This document shows, piece after piece, positions 10,093-20,399 of a DNA stretch of 64,000 bases; the first letter of the stretch is position 1; each line of letters starts with the position of its first letter. The position numbers and the translations under genes were made by a program. Source of the DNA: Psychrobacter sp. 4Bb (lineage in GTDB: Bacteria; Pseudomonadota; Gammaproteobacteria; Pseudomonadales; Moraxellaceae); NCBI RefSeq assembly GCF_002836735.1, contig NZ_PJAS01000056.1:1-64000 (forward strand). Direction: 5' to 3'. Below the pieces are notes generated by a model. That model saw only the letters and a program-made list of their open reading frames with translations, had not been told where the DNA came from and searched no databases.

Positions 10093-11188
10093 ATAGCATT
10101 CCTTATAAAGCACAAGATTGGCAATAAATTTAGTAAATTAAAATTTTGAGAATGAAACGTTATCGAAGCGTCAAATAACGAGAGAAAACGCTGCTTAAAA
10201 GTAGCATAAATTATGGACAGATCGAAAACCAAGACATCGCTAAGTTAGCAATCTGTTTGAATACAAATAAGAAAGACAGAAACTAGACAATCATAACCAT
10301 AAGTTTTAGTACGTAGAATCACTACCAACAATCGTTAAATTCTATTACTGACTGGCAATTTTAGGTCAATTTAGCGTATAATCCTAGGTAAATTTTTATT
10401 TGTTTCTATGTGATAGTAACCATGTGTTACGCTTTTTGTTGAGTTGTTACAACTCACTAATACAGCATGGTGATCAGGATGGATCGAGCAATCGCTCAAT
10501 ACGCCAATAAAATATTGGCCAAGAAATTGCTAAAAAGGACTATCTGAAAAAATCTCAACCAATAGTCTCTAAACCATCGATTCTGCGGTATTTAACCTTA
10601 ATTAGATGTCTTGCAAGTCCCTATCACTAGCTAACTATATTAAAACCGTTACGATTAAAACTATAGCAGCTTATAATAAGTGAGGTTTGCTTATCAGTTG
10701 CTTAGCTAGTTTGTCTTTTAACCAGTATATCATCTACCTTAATAGATCGTTATTTGGCCACACTCTTATTCTATCGAATATCTTTAGACGATATTAGTGA
10801 ACGAGAGATGGTCAAACATACTGGTGTTACAAGTTTTAAATTTCAATGAAACGTGTGATAAAGCCATTTATATTTAAACCAGTCTCTTTTAGCCATGTGC
10901 TGTAGCGATTGATTTTGATGAAGCGGTTTTAGCATACACCTTGGTAGCCAGTCGCCACTTTGGTAATTCGAATAAGACATTAACGTGTTGTTAAGGAGTC
11001 TAAGGTCAGCGTTAATACTCTTACTAGTAGTTATGATCATGTATTGTCTTCACAGAGCTTTCATCCCTATTTCACTATAAAGGAAATAGACGATTGAAGG
11101 CTTTATTGAGTGATACAAATGTTCATGCTACCGATATACCAAACAGGACGTCTGGTATCGTTTTAGACTATGGACTAAGTTTTCGCTT
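10093..11188. other. 1.1-kb non-coding leader between hisA and nqrA
   Basis: No convincing coding sequence. A -10 element TATAAT is at 10377-10382. Downstream is a run of hairpins: GTAAC/GTTAC near 10416, GAGTTGT/ACAACTC (10441-10455), GCCAATA/TATTGGC (10503-10519), and ATACCA/TGGTAT (11136-11158), whose loop contains AGGA. An AGGATG flanked by two GATC lies near 10476-10485. This suggests either a long structured leader for the nqr operon or an unannotated small RNA. Confidence 0.5.
10353..10382 (+). promoter_or_regulatory. candidate promoter in the nqrA upstream region
   Basis: TGGCAA (10353-10358), an 18-nt spacer, then TATAAT (10377-10382). It lies about 800 nt before nqrA, so it drives either a long leader or a separate small RNA. 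Confidence 0.4.
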
Positions 11189-12541
11189 ATGATTACCATC
11201 AAAAAAGGTTTGGATTTGCCCATCACTGGTGAACCCTCCCGCGAGATATCTGAGCACCAACCGACACATGTAGCACTTGTTGGCTATGATTATGTGGGTA
11301 TGAAGCCCACTATGAATGTCAAAGAAGGTGACATTGTAGCCAAAGGTCAGCCCGTTTATGAAGACAAAAAACGTGTTGGCGTGATCTACACTGCCCCTGC
11401 TGCCGGTAAGGTCGTCGCTGTTAAACGTGGCGAACGTCGAGTGTTTGAGAGTCTTGTGATTGCGGTCGACCCCAATGGTGAAGAAGTAGACTTTGAGCGC
11501 TATGACTCACAGCAGCTTGCTGACCTAGACTCTGAAGTCGTTGAAACCCAACTGATTGCCTCTGGCGAATGGACGACGTTCCGTACGCGTCCTTATAGCC
11601 GCGCACCCGAAATCGGCGCTCGTCCACATGCTATCTTTGTCACAGCAATGGATACCAATCCACTTGCCTTTGACCCGATGCTTGTGATCAATGAGCAGCT
11701 ACAAGCGTTCAATGATGGACTTGCTGTATTATCTACGCTTAGTCCAAAGACCTTTGTCTGCCATCACGGCGATACCCAACTGACGCCAGTTGCAAAAACT
11801 GCAGCGAATAACGTCACTGAATATCATGGTTTTGCTGGTAAGCATCCAGCTGGTCTTGCTGGTACGCATATTCATTTCTTACATCCTATCAGCCGCGGTG
11901 TGACCGTATGGACGATTGGTTATCAAGACGTGATTGCCATCGGTAAATTGTTTACGACAGGCCGTCTATATACGCGCCGCATGGTGAGTTTAGCAGGACC
12001 TGCGGTCACTAACCCGCAGTTGGTTATGACTGAACGTGGTGCTGATATTACTGCATTGACCAAAGGTAAGCTGGCTGCTGGCGAGAACCGTATCATTTCA
12101 GGTTCAGTATTGTCTGGTCGCAAGGTGTTTGAAAACATCGCCTATCTGGGTCGTTTTCACAATCAGATCAGCGTATTGACTGAAGGTCGTGAGCGTCCTG
12201 CGTTCCATTTCTTTACTCCAGGTAAAAACCGCTTCTCAAAACTGCCTATCTATATTTCGCAGTTCTTTGGTGGTAAAAAGTACGATTTTACTACGACAAG
12301 TAACGGCTCACCGCGAGCGATGGTACCAATCGGTGTCTATGAAGAAGTCATGCCACAAGATTACCTACCAACTCAATTACTACGTGCATTGATTGTCGAA
12401 GACATCATTAGCGCAGTAGATTTGGGTGTGCTTGAACTGGACGAAGAAGATTTGGCACTATGCACCTTTGTATCTCCTGGCAAATATGAATTCGGTGATA
12501 TTTTGCGTGATAACTTAACGCGCATTGAGCTGGAGGGCTAA
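11189..12541 (+). CDS. nqrA: Na+-translocating NADH:quinone reductase subunit A
   Basis: Peripheral cytoplasmic subunit of the six-subunit Na+-NQR, which oxidises NADH, reduces ubiquinone and pumps Na+. 450 aa, normal length. It has the typical start [16 protein letters not shown], the biotin-carboxyl-carrier-like [14 protein letters not shown] segment and the conserved C-terminal [13 protein letters not shown] motif. It is the first gene of nqrABCDEF, with nqrB following after 5 nt. The SD is weak, and a long leader lies upstream. Confidence 0.98.
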   Translation: MITIKKGLDLPITGEPSREISEHQPTHVALVGYDYVGMKPTMNVKEGDIVAKGQPVYEDKKRVGVIYTAPAAGKVVAVKRGERRVFESLVIAVDPNGEEVDFERYDSQQLADLDSEVVETQLIASGEWTTFRTRPYSRAPEIGARPHAIFVTAMDTNPLAFDPMLVINEQLQAFNDGLAVLSTLSPKTFVCHHGDTQLTPVAKTAANNVTEYHGFAGKHPAGLAGTHIHFLHPISRGVTVWTIGYQDVIAIGKLFTTGRLYTRRMVSLAGPAVTNPQLVMTERGADITALTKGKLAAGENRIISGSVLSGRKVFENIAYLGRFHNQISVLTEGRERPAFHFFTPGKNRFSKLPIYISQFFGGKKYDFTTTSNGSPRAMVPIGVYEEVMPQDYLPTQLLRALIVEDIISAVDLGVLELDEEDLALCTFVSPGKYEFGDILRDNLTRIELEG

Positions 12542-12546
12542 CCACG

Positions 12547-13782
12547 ATGAAATTTTTACACAATATGTTCGATCGTATGGAGCCATCTTTCACCAAAGGC
12601 GGCAAACACGAAAAGTACTACGCTATTTTTGAGATGTTTGATACGTTCTTACGTCAACCAAGCTCAACCACTTATGCGTCATCACATGTACGTGACGGGA
12701 TTGACCTAAAACGTATTATGATTACCGTATGGCTATGTACGTTCCCAGCGATGTTTTGGGGTATGTACAACATTGGTCATCAAGCACTAACCGCTATCGC
12801 TCAGCTTGGCTTACAGCCTGAAGGCTGGCGTACTGTGATCACTAGCATGGCAGGCTATAACCCAGACAGTATCTGGGCAAGTTTCGTCTATGGTGCGATG
12901 CAGTTTTTGCCTATTTATATCGTGACGTTTGCAGTGGGTATTCTCTGTGAGATTATCTTTGCTGTCGTCCGTGGACACGAAGTTAACGAAGGTTTCTTTG
13001 TGACTTCAGTTCTATTTGCATTATGTCTACCACCTGATATTCCTTTATGGCAAGTTGCCCTAGGTATTATCTTCGGTGTGGTTGTCGCAAAAGAAGTGTT
13101 CGGTGGTACTGGTAAAAACTTCCTTAACCCTGCCCTATCGGGTCGTGCATTCTTATACTTTGCTTATCCAGCCTATATGTCTGGTGACTCAGTATGGACA
13201 GCAGTAGATGGTTTCTCAGGTGCGACGCCTCTTGGCCTTGCAGCCCTTGGTGTGGTTCCTCAGGACTTCGTCGATGTTTATGGTAATGCCATCACGTGGA
13301 GTGATGCATTCTTAGGTAATATGCAAGGCAGTATCGGTGAAGTATCGACGCTAGCTATCCTAATGGGCGCTGCAGTGTTGCTATGGACGCGTATTGCTTC
13401 TTGGCGCATTATGGCAGGTTGTGTGGTCGGTCTGATTGCTACGTCTCTTGTGTTCAACATGATTGGCTCTGAAGACAACATGATGATGAGCTTGCCGTTC
13501 TACTGGCACTTAGTTATCGGTGGCTTTGCTTTCGGTGCTGTATTTATGGCAACTGATCCAGTATCAGCTGCGCATACAAACAAAGGCCGCTGGGCTTACG
13601 GTATCTTGATTGGTTTTATGACCGTATTGATTCGCGTCATCAACCCTGCTTTCCCAGAAGGTATCATGCTGGCCATTCTATTCGCCAACTTATTTGCTCC
13701 ATTGTTTGATTACTTTGTGACTCAAGCAAATATCAAACGCCAAACCGCTCGGAGGGTTCGCTATGTCCAAGCCCAAAAGTAA
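12547..13782 (+). CDS. nqrB: Na+-NQR subunit B
   Basis: Polytopic inner-membrane subunit (about 10 helices, 411 aa) that carries covalent FMN and riboflavin and forms part of the sodium path. The flavinylation motif SGATPLG is present with T227 as the FMN-linked residue. The FMN is attached by ApbE, encoded 5 kb downstream. Its 3' end overlaps the first 20 bases of nqrC, consistent with translational coupling. Confidence 0.98.
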   Translation: MKFLHNMFDRMEPSFTKGGKHEKYYAIFEMFDTFLRQPSSTTYASSHVRDGIDLKRIMITVWLCTFPAMFWGMYNIGHQALTAIAQLGLQPEGWRTVITSMAGYNPDSIWASFVYGAMQFLPIYIVTFAVGILCEIIFAVVRGHEVNEGFFVTSVLFALCLPPDIPLWQVALGIIFGVVVAKEVFGGTGKNFLNPALSGRAFLYFAYPAYMSGDSVWTAVDGFSGATPLGLAALGVVPQDFVDVYGNAITWSDAFLGNMQGSIGEVSTLAILMGAAVLLWTRIASWRIMAGCVVGLIATSLVFNMIGSEDNMMMSLPFYWHLVIGGFAFGAVFMATDPVSAAHTNKGRWAYGILIGFMTVLIRVINPAFPEGIMLAILFANLFAPLFDYFVTQANIKRQTARRVRYVQAQK

Positions 13783-14665
13783 TAACGCGAAAACCATCAG
13801 TGTGGCTTTGACGCTATGCTTGGTGTGTTCAGTGTTGGTCTCAGCAGTGGCTGTTGGTCTAAAGCCTGCGCAAGTCGAAAACGCACGTTTAGACCGCAAC
13901 AAAAACATCTTAGTTGCGGCTGATATGTATGACGCTGAGTCTGATACAGCAGATGATGTCGCCGAACGTTTTAAAGATTTTGAAGTCAAAATCATTGATT
14001 TAAACGAAGGGACTTATCTCGATGACGACGCGCTAAAAACTGCTGGCATCCCTGATCGTAATGCTTATGACGCCAGTCAAGCAACAAAAAACCAGGCTCT
14101 AAGTGAAGACTTGGGTGACAACGATCCTGCTGGTATTGGCCGTAAGCCAAAATATGCCAAAGTCTATGTCAAAAATGATGACGCAGGTCAGCCAGAAACA
14201 GTTGTACTGCCAATTCAGGGCTACGGTCTATGGGGCACTATCTATGGTTTCTTAACGCTCGAAAGTGACATGAATACCATCAAAGGTATCAGTTTCTACG
14301 AGCATAAAGAAACCCCAGGCCTTGGCGCTCGTATCGAAGAGCCAGAATGGCGTGCAAAGTGGAGCGGTATCGAGTCTTATGACGAGAATGGTAACGTTGC
14401 CACTGGTGTAACCAAAGCTGGTAACCCAAAAGAAAATTGGGTTGATGGCATCAGCGGTGCGACATTGACTAGCCGCGGCGTTAGCAACATGATTCAGTTT
14501 TGGTTAGGCGAGCAAGGTTATAAGCCTTATCTAGATACGTTACGCGAAAAGAGCCGCCAAACGGTTGAAGGTGCAGATACGCAAGCAAGTCAATCAAAGC
14601 CGGCAGCTCAACCTAAAACCGAATTGGCAGCCAAGCTACCAGTAGCAAACGGCAAGGAGGCATAA
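13763..14665 (+). CDS. nqrC: Na+-NQR subunit C
   Basis: 300 aa with one N-terminal membrane anchor (about 10-32) and a periplasmic FMN-binding domain. The flavinylation motif SGATLTS is present; T234 is the predicted FMN-bearing threonine. An A/Q/K-rich C-terminal tail follows (about 270-300) and is somewhat longer than in Vibrio. It overlaps nqrB by 20 nt, and GGAGG lies within nqrB 9 nt before ATG 13763. nqrD begins 1 nt after its stop. Confidence 0.97.
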   Translation: MSKPKSNNAKTISVALTLCLVCSVLVSAVAVGLKPAQVENARLDRNKNILVAADMYDAESDTADDVAERFKDFEVKIIDLNEGTYLDDDALKTAGIPDRNAYDASQATKNQALSEDLGDNDPAGIGRKPKYAKVYVKNDDAGQPETVVLPIQGYGLWGTIYGFLTLESDMNTIKGISFYEHKETPGLGARIEEPEWRAKWSGIESYDENGNVATGVTKAGNPKENWVDGISGATLTSRGVSNMIQFWLGEQGYKPYLDTLREKSRQTVEGADTQASQSKPAAQPKTELAAKLPVANGKEA

Positions 14666-14666
14666 C

Positions 14667-15338
14667 ATGGCTGATACTAAAAGCATTTTAACCACGCCTA
14701 TCTTTGATAATAACCCAATTGCTCTACAGATCCTTGGTATCTGTTCGGCATTGGCTGTCACCACCAGCATGGCTAACGCTATGGTCATGTGTGTGGCATT
14801 GACCTTGGTAACGGCATTTTCAAGCTTTTTTATCTCGATTATCCGTAAGCAGATTCCATCAAGCATTCGTATCATCGTACAGATGACGATTATTGCTTCG
14901 TTGGTTATCTTGGTTGATCAGGTACTAAAAGCAGTTGCTTATGACGTCAGTAAAGGTTTGTCAGTTTTCGTTGGTCTGATTATCACTAACTGTATCGTGA
15001 TGGGCCGTGCTGAAGCATTTGCGATGAGCAACCCACCAATCCCAAGCTTTTTAGATGGTATTGGTAACGGTCTTGGTTACTCAGCAGTATTACTATTCGT
15101 CGCAACTATCCGTGAGCTATTGGGTGCTGGTACGTGGTTTGGTATTACGATTCTACAGCCAGTCACTGATGGCGGTTGGTACATACCAAACGGTCTATTA
15201 TTGTTACCACCATCAGCGTTCTTTATCATTGGTTTGTTCATCGCTGTTGTCCGTATCTGGAAACCAGAACAAGTTGAAGAAGCTGAGTTTGTAATGAAGC
15301 CGCAGTCTAAAGGCATGGCACATGGAGGCGGTCACTAA
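14667..15338 (+). CDS. nqrD: Na+-NQR subunit D
   Basis: 223 aa integral membrane subunit with six helices, homologous to RnfE. NqrD and NqrE form an inverted pair holding an intramembrane iron centre. A conserved cysteine lies in the [13 protein letters not shown] segment. AAGGAGG precedes ATG 14667. The stop overlaps the start of nqrE by one base (TAATG), so the two are translationally coupled. Confidence 0.97.
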   Translation: MADTKSILTTPIFDNNPIALQILGICSALAVTTSMANAMVMCVALTLVTAFSSFFISIIRKQIPSSIRIIVQMTIIASLVILVDQVLKAVAYDVSKGLSVFVGLIITNCIVMGRAEAFAMSNPPIPSFLDGIGNGLGYSAVLLFVATIRELLGAGTWFGITILQPVTDGGWYIPNGLLLLPPSAFFIIGLFIAVVRIWKPEQVEEAEFVMKPQSKGMAHGGGH

Positions 15339-15946
15339 TGGGACATTATGTTAGTTTATTTATAACCTCAGTCTTTATTGAGAACATGGCGCTTGCCTAC
15401 TTCTTAGGTATGTGTACTTTTTTGGCCGTATCCAAAAAAGTCTCTACAGCGATTGGTCTAGGTGTTGCGGTTGTTGTCGTGATGGCAATTACCGTTCCAC
15501 TAAACAATTTACTATTTCAGTTCATCCTAAAAGATGGTGCGCTGGCATGGGCAGGTTTCCCTGATATCGACTTGAGCTTCTTAGGATTGCTAAGTTATAT
15601 CGGTTTGATTGCAGCCACCGTACAGATCCTAGAGATGTTTTTGGACAAGTTTGTACCGAGTCTATATAACGCGCTTGGGGTATTCTTACCACTAATCACC
15701 GTAAACTGTGCCATCTTGGGTGGTGTACTATTTATGGTTGAGCGTGACTATAACTTTGGTGAATCTGTTGTCTATGGTGTGGGTGCAGGCTTCGGTTGGG
15801 CACTTGCTATTACAGCATTGGCGGGTATCCGTGAAAAGCTCAAATACTCAGATATTCCAGCACCGCTGCGTGGTCTTGGTATTACTTTTATCACGGTTGG
15901 TCTTATGTCGCTCGGCTTTATGTCGTTCGGTGGTATGTCCATCTAA
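15338..15946 (+). CDS. nqrE: Na+-NQR subunit E
   Basis: 202 aa, six membrane helices, homologous to RnfA. The conserved cysteine in VNCAILGG pairs with the NqrD cysteine to coordinate the intramembrane iron/2Fe-2S site that NqrM helps load. GGAGG lies just before ATG 15338. A 122-nt spacer without a terminator separates it from nqrF. Confidence 0.97.
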   Translation: MGHYVSLFITSVFIENMALAYFLGMCTFLAVSKKVSTAIGLGVAVVVVMAITVPLNNLLFQFILKDGALAWAGFPDIDLSFLGLLSYIGLIAATVQILEMFLDKFVPSLYNALGVFLPLITVNCAILGGVLFMVERDYNFGESVVYGVGAGFGWALAITALAGIREKLKYSDIPAPLRGLGITFITVGLMSLGFMSFGGMSI

Positions 15947-16068
15947 ACCGCTAAGCTCAAAGCTTTCATTAGCTATTTGACTTATTTAATTCATTTATTC
16001 GGTAGAGGTTTGGGTACAGCATAGATTATGCCCTCACACCCCTACCCCATAGATTAAGGATACCTACC

Positions 16069-17304
16069 ATGGATTACGCTACGGCGATTGGTGGCGTTGC
16101 TATGTTTACCTTGATCATCATGGGCCTTGTCGCTATTATTTTGGCGGCGCGCTCAAGACTGGTCAGTTCAGGCGATGTCACTATCCATATTAATGATAAT
16201 CCCGATAATGATGTGGTGACACCAGCTGGCGGCAAACTACTACAAACGCTAGCGGGCGAAGGTATATTTTTATCTTCAGCTTGTGGTGGTGGTGGTACTT
16301 GTGCGCAGTGTCGTTGCCGCGTTATTGAAGGTGGTGGTTCTATTTTGCCCACCGAAGAAGGCTATTTTACTCAAGGTGAAATCCGCAATCACATGCGCTT
16401 AGCTTGTCAGGTAGCTGTTAAGCAAGACATGAAAATTGAAATTGACCCTGAGTTCTTTGATGTACAGAAATGGGAATGTGAAGTTATTTCTAACGATAAC
16501 GTTGCCACTTTCATTAAAGAGCTGGTACTAAAAATTCCAGAAGGCGAAGAAGTAAACTTCCGCGCTGGTGGTTATGTACAGTTGGAAGCGCCACCGCATG
16601 AAGTGCACTACAAAGACTTTGTGGTTGATGAAGAATATAGAGAAGACTGGGAAAAATTCGGTATCTTCAACTATGTTTCAAAAGTTGATGAGCCTGTTAT
16701 CCGTGCTTACTCAATGGCCAACTATCCTGAAGAGAAAGGCCTCATCAAATTTAACATCCGTATCGCAAGTCCACCGCCACGTGGTCCTGACGGTATTCCA
16801 CCAGGCAAAATGTCTTCATGGGTATTTAGCTTAGTACCTGGTGACAAAGTGACAGTTTCAGGTCCTTATGGTGAATTCTTTGCCAAGAAGACCGAAGCTG
16901 AAATGATCTTTGTTGGTGGTGGTGCTGGTATGGCTCCAATGCGCTCACATATCTTTGATCAGCTCAAACGTTTGAATACTGACCGTAAGATTAGCTTCTG
17001 GTATGGTGCTCGTTCTATTCGTGAGATGTTCTACGTTGAAGACTATGATCAGCTAGAAGAAGAGTTCGATAATTTTGAGTGGCATGTTGCACTGTCTGAC
17101 CCATTACCAGAAGATAACTGGGAAGGTCCAACAGGCTTTATCCATAATGTATTGCTCGAAAACTATCTGAAAGATCATCCAAACCCAGAAGACTGTGAAT
17201 ACTACATGTGTGGGCCACCGATGATGAACGCTGCCGTAATCGACATGCTACACAGCATGGGCGTGGAAGACGAAAACATCATGCTTGATGATTTCGGTGG
17301 TTAA
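16069..17304 (+). CDS. nqrF: Na+-NQR subunit F (NADH-oxidising)
   Basis: 411 aa entry point for electrons. One N-terminal membrane helix (about 5-27) is followed by a plant-type 2Fe-2S domain with C72, C78, C81 and a later cysteine in RLACQ, then the FAD-binding domain (RAYSMANYP) and NAD-binding domain ([23 protein letters not shown]). Full length, ending in the usual FGG. AAGGA lies upstream of ATG 16069. A terminator follows, so nqrABCDEF is one unit. Confidence 0.98.
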   Translation: MDYATAIGGVAMFTLIIMGLVAIILAARSRLVSSGDVTIHINDNPDNDVVTPAGGKLLQTLAGEGIFLSSACGGGGTCAQCRCRVIEGGGSILPTEEGYFTQGEIRNHMRLACQVAVKQDMKIEIDPEFFDVQKWECEVISNDNVATFIKELVLKIPEGEEVNFRAGGYVQLEAPPHEVHYKDFVVDEEYREDWEKFGIFNYVSKVDEPVIRAYSMANYPEEKGLIKFNIRIASPPPRGPDGIPPGKMSSWVFSLVPGDKVTVSGPYGEFFAKKTEAEMIFVGGGAGMAPMRSHIFDQLKRLNTDRKISFWYGARSIREMFYVEDYDQLEEEFDNFEWHVALSDPLPEDNWEGPTGFIHNVLLENYLKDHPNPEDCEYYMCGPPMMNAAVIDMLHSMGVEDENIMLDDFGG

Positions 17305-17340
17305 GTTAGAGTCTTAATCTAACAGCACAAATCTAAGAAT

Positions 17341-17372
17341 AAAAAAAGAGTCTCAATTGAGGCTCTTTTTTT
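17341..17372 (+). terminator. terminator after nqrF
   Basis: AGAGTCTC (17347-17354) and GAGGCTCT (17359-17366) form an 8-bp stem with one G-U pair and an AATT loop. Seven T follow and seven A precede it. Confidence 0.88.
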
Positions 17373-17479
17373 GTGCGATTTTTACACATAGTAATGCCGT
17401 TGTAGGCTACAAATCTAGCTAGTAGAGTCGCTTTATTATCCTATATTATGGACTATCTAAACATTGAGAAAGGACTCTT

Positions 17480-18280
17480 ATGAAAACGAAATACAAAGAT
17501 CTAACCATTTGGATTACAGGTGCCTCTAGCGGTATTGGAGAAGCCCTTGCCATAGCCTTTGCCAAAAAAGGTGCTCGGATTATTTTAAGTGGACGTGATC
17601 AGGACAGATTAGACACAGTCAAACAACGCTGCAAGCGTGCTGACACACATATTGTCATTCCCTTTGATATCAGTGATTCCAGTCAAGCAAAATCCGCTTA
17701 TGAGATGGCAATAGCTCAAGCAGGAAAGATCGATTGGCTGATTAATAATGCCGGTATCAGTCAACGCGCACTTATCATGGATACCGATGAAGAGGTCGAG
17801 CGTCAAATCATGGAAATAGATTATTTTGCTCAGACGCGCCTTACTAGACTGGTACTGCCTGACATGATTGCACAAGGTGGCGGCAAAGTCGTGATGGTCT
17901 CGAGTGTGGCAGGCCTATTAGGTACGCAATATCGCGGCGCTTATGGAGCAGCCAAGGCGGCACTGCATATGTGGGCAAATAGCTTGCGCGCTGAGCTACA
18001 TGACCAAGGTATCGAAGTAGCCACGATATTCCCCGGGTTTATTCAGACCAACATCTCTATCAATGCATTGACTGGCGATGGTAGCGCACAAGGTACGATG
18101 GATGAGGCAACCAATAATGGTCTAACTGCGACTGAGTTTGCTAAACAAGTTGTGAAGGCGCTCGCCAAGGAAGAAGAATATATTATCGTCGCTGGTCGCA
18201 AAGAAAAACTGGCAACACGGGTCAACCGCGTCTCTCCGCCAAAACTCTATAAGCTCATACGTGAGTCACAAGTAAAATAA
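17480..18280 (+). CDS. short-chain dehydrogenase/reductase (DHRS7-like)
   Basis: 266 aa classical SDR. NAD(P)-binding TGASSGIG near the N-terminus, NNAG at about 89-92, and catalytic Ser (VSSVAG) followed by YxxxK (YGAAK). An SGRDQDR segment after beta-2 suggests NADP preference. The substrate is unknown; the closest named group is DHRS7/YqjQ-like. AAAGGA lies before ATG 17480. It sits between nqrF and apbE but after the nqrF terminator, so a direct role in Na+-NQR assembly is not implied by sequence. Confidence 0.9.
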   Translation: MKTKYKDLTIWITGASSGIGEALAIAFAKKGARIILSGRDQDRLDTVKQRCKRADTHIVIPFDISDSSQAKSAYEMAIAQAGKIDWLINNAGISQRALIMDTDEEVERQIMEIDYFAQTRLTRLVLPDMIAQGGGKVVMVSSVAGLLGTQYRGAYGAAKAALHMWANSLRAELHDQGIEVATIFPGFIQTNISINALTGDGSAQGTMDEATNNGLTATEFAKQVVKALAKEEEYIIVAGRKEKLATRVNRVSPPKLYKLIRESQVK

Positions 18281-18340
18281 TTCGATCAACCGAACGAATT
18301 GTCGCTGAATGGTGCCTTCATTAGTATTTTTGGGTTCAAG

Positions 18341-18373
18341 GGGTGTAAAATAAGCGTGGCTTGTTTTACACCC
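18341..18373 (+). promoter_or_regulatory. 15-bp stem-loop upstream of apbE
   Basis: GGGTGTAAAATAAGC (18341-18355) pairs with GCTTGTTTTACACCC (18359-18373) with one wobble pair and a GTG loop. It ends 30 nt before ATG 18404. There is no T run after it, so it is not a standard terminator. It may be an operator, an mRNA-stabilising hairpin or an attenuator. Confidence 0.6.
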
Positions 18374-18403
18374 TACTCATTTCTACGCCATACCGAAAAT
18401 ATT

Positions 18404-19558
18404 ATGAAAAACACTATATACAGCTTATCTTCCAAAAAACCTCTGCACCTTACCCTAGTTGGAGTCCTTGGCCTTGCTAGTACTTTAGGTCTCAGTGCTT
18501 GCCAGCAAACCCCAGACTATAACTATCTGATCGGTGAGACGATGGGAACGAGCTATCATATTAGCTATCAGTTGCCTGATGATGCGGACGAAGCTGCCAT
18601 ACAAGCTGCGGTAGACGAGCGCCTAAAACAAATTAACGATAGCATGTCTACCTATCAAAACGATTCAACAATATCTACATTCAACCGTTTGGGCAAAGAC
18701 AAACCTATCACTATCGATGCTGATTTTAGTCGTGTGCTAGACGTATCACAAATTGTCTATCAGCAATCTGGCGGTGCCTTTGACCCTACTGTTATGCCAC
18801 TCGTAAACACCTGGGGCTTTGGGAGTACCATGACGGTCGAGCGACTACAAAGTCCGCCGACTGCCGTTGAGATTGCGCAAGCCAAAGCGTTGGTCGATTT
18901 TGAGAGCATCATAAAGAAAGACGACACCATCTATAAAACCAAAGACGGCGTTGGTTTAGATTTTTCTGCCGTTGCCAAAGGCTATGGCGTCGATGTCATC
19001 GCTGACGTACTGAGAGATGATTATCAAATTCGTAATTATATGGTTGAGATCGGCGGTGAGATTGCCACCTCTGGTGTGAATAACCAACAGCAGCCATGGC
19101 AAATTGCCATTGACGCTCCTATTGAAGGCAGTACTGTCAGCGAACGTCAGACCATATCTGCTATTCGCCAGCCAAAGAATACGGCTAGCCAAATGCATCT
19201 GGCGACCTCTGGCAACTATCGCAACTCCGTCATATTCGATGGCAAACGCTATAGCCATACTATCGACCCGACAACGGGCAACCCTATTGCAGGCGGCGCA
19301 CCTTCAGTCACTGTCGCAGCTGATTCGGTTGCATTAGCGGATGCGTGGGCAACTGCCCTTACCGCGATGCCTTATCACAAAGCACTAGACCTCGCTAAAA
19401 CGCAAAATCTGGCGGCCATGTTTGTGGTGCTAGCTGATGATGTAAAAGCAAAAGGTTCTGACGATATGTCTAACGAAGCTGCTGACGATGACATTGACGA
19501 CTGGCAGGTGGTACAGACACCAGCGATGAAAGCGTTACGTGCTGATAAAAAGCTTTAA
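18404..19558 (+). CDS. apbE: FAD:protein FMN transferase (lipoprotein)
   Basis: Transfers FMN from FAD to the threonines of NqrB and NqrC in the periplasm. 384 aa. Lipoprotein signal with lipobox cysteine C33 (GLSAC). The ApbE core has GETMGTSYHI, FSAVAKGYGVD, EIGGEIATSG and HTIDPTTGNP. I start at ATG 18404 because this gives a clean signal peptide; the longer frame from 18299 runs through the stem-loop at 18341. The acidic tail is longer than usual. Its position behind nqr matches its role in flavinylating that pump. Confidence 0.95.
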   Translation: MKNTIYSLSSKKPLHLTLVGVLGLASTLGLSACQQTPDYNYLIGETMGTSYHISYQLPDDADEAAIQAAVDERLKQINDSMSTYQNDSTISTFNRLGKDKPITIDADFSRVLDVSQIVYQQSGGAFDPTVMPLVNTWGFGSTMTVERLQSPPTAVEIAQAKALVDFESIIKKDDTIYKTKDGVGLDFSAVAKGYGVDVIADVLRDDYQIRNYMVEIGGEIATSGVNNQQQPWQIAIDAPIEGSTVSERQTISAIRQPKNTASQMHLATSGNYRNSVIFDGKRYSHTIDPTTGNPIAGGAPSVTVAADSVALADAWATALTAMPYHKALDLAKTQNLAAMFVVLADDVKAKGSDDMSNEAADDDIDDWQVVQTPAMKALRADKKL

Positions 19559-19658
19559 ACGTTCTCCAAGCTCTAGATGGCACACTCTAAAAGCCACTGG
19601 TAAGTGATAGATGTGAAACAAGAGAATACGTTAACGCTCAACGAGCCGCACTAAAATT

Positions 19659-19667
19659 TGCTATACT
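19659..19667 (+). promoter_or_regulatory. extended -10 promoter for nqrM
   Basis: TGCTATACT, 92 nt before the nqrM start, suggests nqrM has its own promoter and is not only read through from apbE. Confidence 0.4.
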
Positions 19668-19758
19668 ATTATACAGTTGTTATTAACGGTGCTTAGCTGC
19701 CATAAACTTAGGTAACACCACTAATAACTGCCCTATTTTTTAAAATGAGGTTTCCTCT

Positions 19759-20004
19759 ATGCTTAGCCAACTGCTTCCTATGCTTGCCATTACTTTCACC
19801 GTATTTGTCCTATTCTTCATTTTTATGGGCATCGGTTATATGGTCAAAAAAAAGCCGCTTAGAGGATCTTGTGGCGGTGTTGCCAAATTGATGGGCGATG
19901 AAAATTGCTCGTTTTGTGGTAATGATCCCAATAAGTGCGATTCACTAATCGCTGAACAGCAAGAGAATGCATTGAGAGCTGCTCAATTGGGTAAATCGGT
20001 TTAA
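19759..20004 (+). CDS. nqrM: Na+-NQR maturation protein NqrM
   Basis: 81 aa. One N-terminal membrane helix (about 9-29) is followed by a cysteine-rich cytoplasmic tail with C38, C50, C53 and C60. This is the NqrM (formerly DUF539) pattern. NqrM is required to deliver iron to the NqrD/NqrE site in Vibrio and related bacteria. A GAGG-containing SD lies upstream of ATG 19759. Its place after apbE completes the nqr structural and assembly gene set. Confidence 0.95.
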   Translation: MLSQLLPMLAITFTVFVLFFIFMGIGYMVKKKPLRGSCGGVAKLMGDENCSFCGNDPNKCDSLIAEQQENALRAAQLGKSV

Positions 20005-20057
20005 TAGCCTATTGGTTACCATACGCTGGTAGCATTTACCTGACATATGTTCTTATA

Positions 20058-20098
20058 ATAGCGTCAAGTCATTCAAAAGTGACTTGGCGCTATTTTTA
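20058..20098 (+). terminator. terminator after nqrM
   Basis: ATAGCGTCAAGTCA (20058-20071) and TGACTTGGCGCTAT (20080-20093) form a 14-bp stem with one wobble pair, then ATTTTTATT. Confidence 0.88.
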
Positions 20099-20399
20099 TT
20101 GTGCGATAAGACTATTTATTTAAGATTACTAATTATCGCCATCTCTTATTATCACTGTTCTATAGCCGTAACTCGAAGTAACCACACATACATTTTGACT
20201 AAGCTGCCTGCCAATTTAGCAAAGTCAGTTAAGCGAATGTATGTCTTACGCGCTACATATATTTTTCGGTCTAACTTACGATATCGATTACCGTTTAGGT
20301 ACGTGTCTGGGTAAATGCTCTCTGGTGTTATTTTATAAGCCGCAGTTTTTTGGCGCTGTTTAATAACGTGTTCTTTTTCGCTGTCATCGTTGTGCTGCT
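20099..20399. other. spacer before the MFS gene
   Basis: Nothing I can support: a 76-codon frame here is basic, unlike any family, and has no SD. Confidence 0.5.

Noticed and set aside
10843..11040. 65-codon minus-strand frame in the nqrA leader
   Set aside because: No SD, no similarity to any family, and lies within a region of hairpins.
20084..20314. 76-codon frame before the MFS gene
   Set aside because: Starts inside the nqrM terminator region, basic random composition, no SD.
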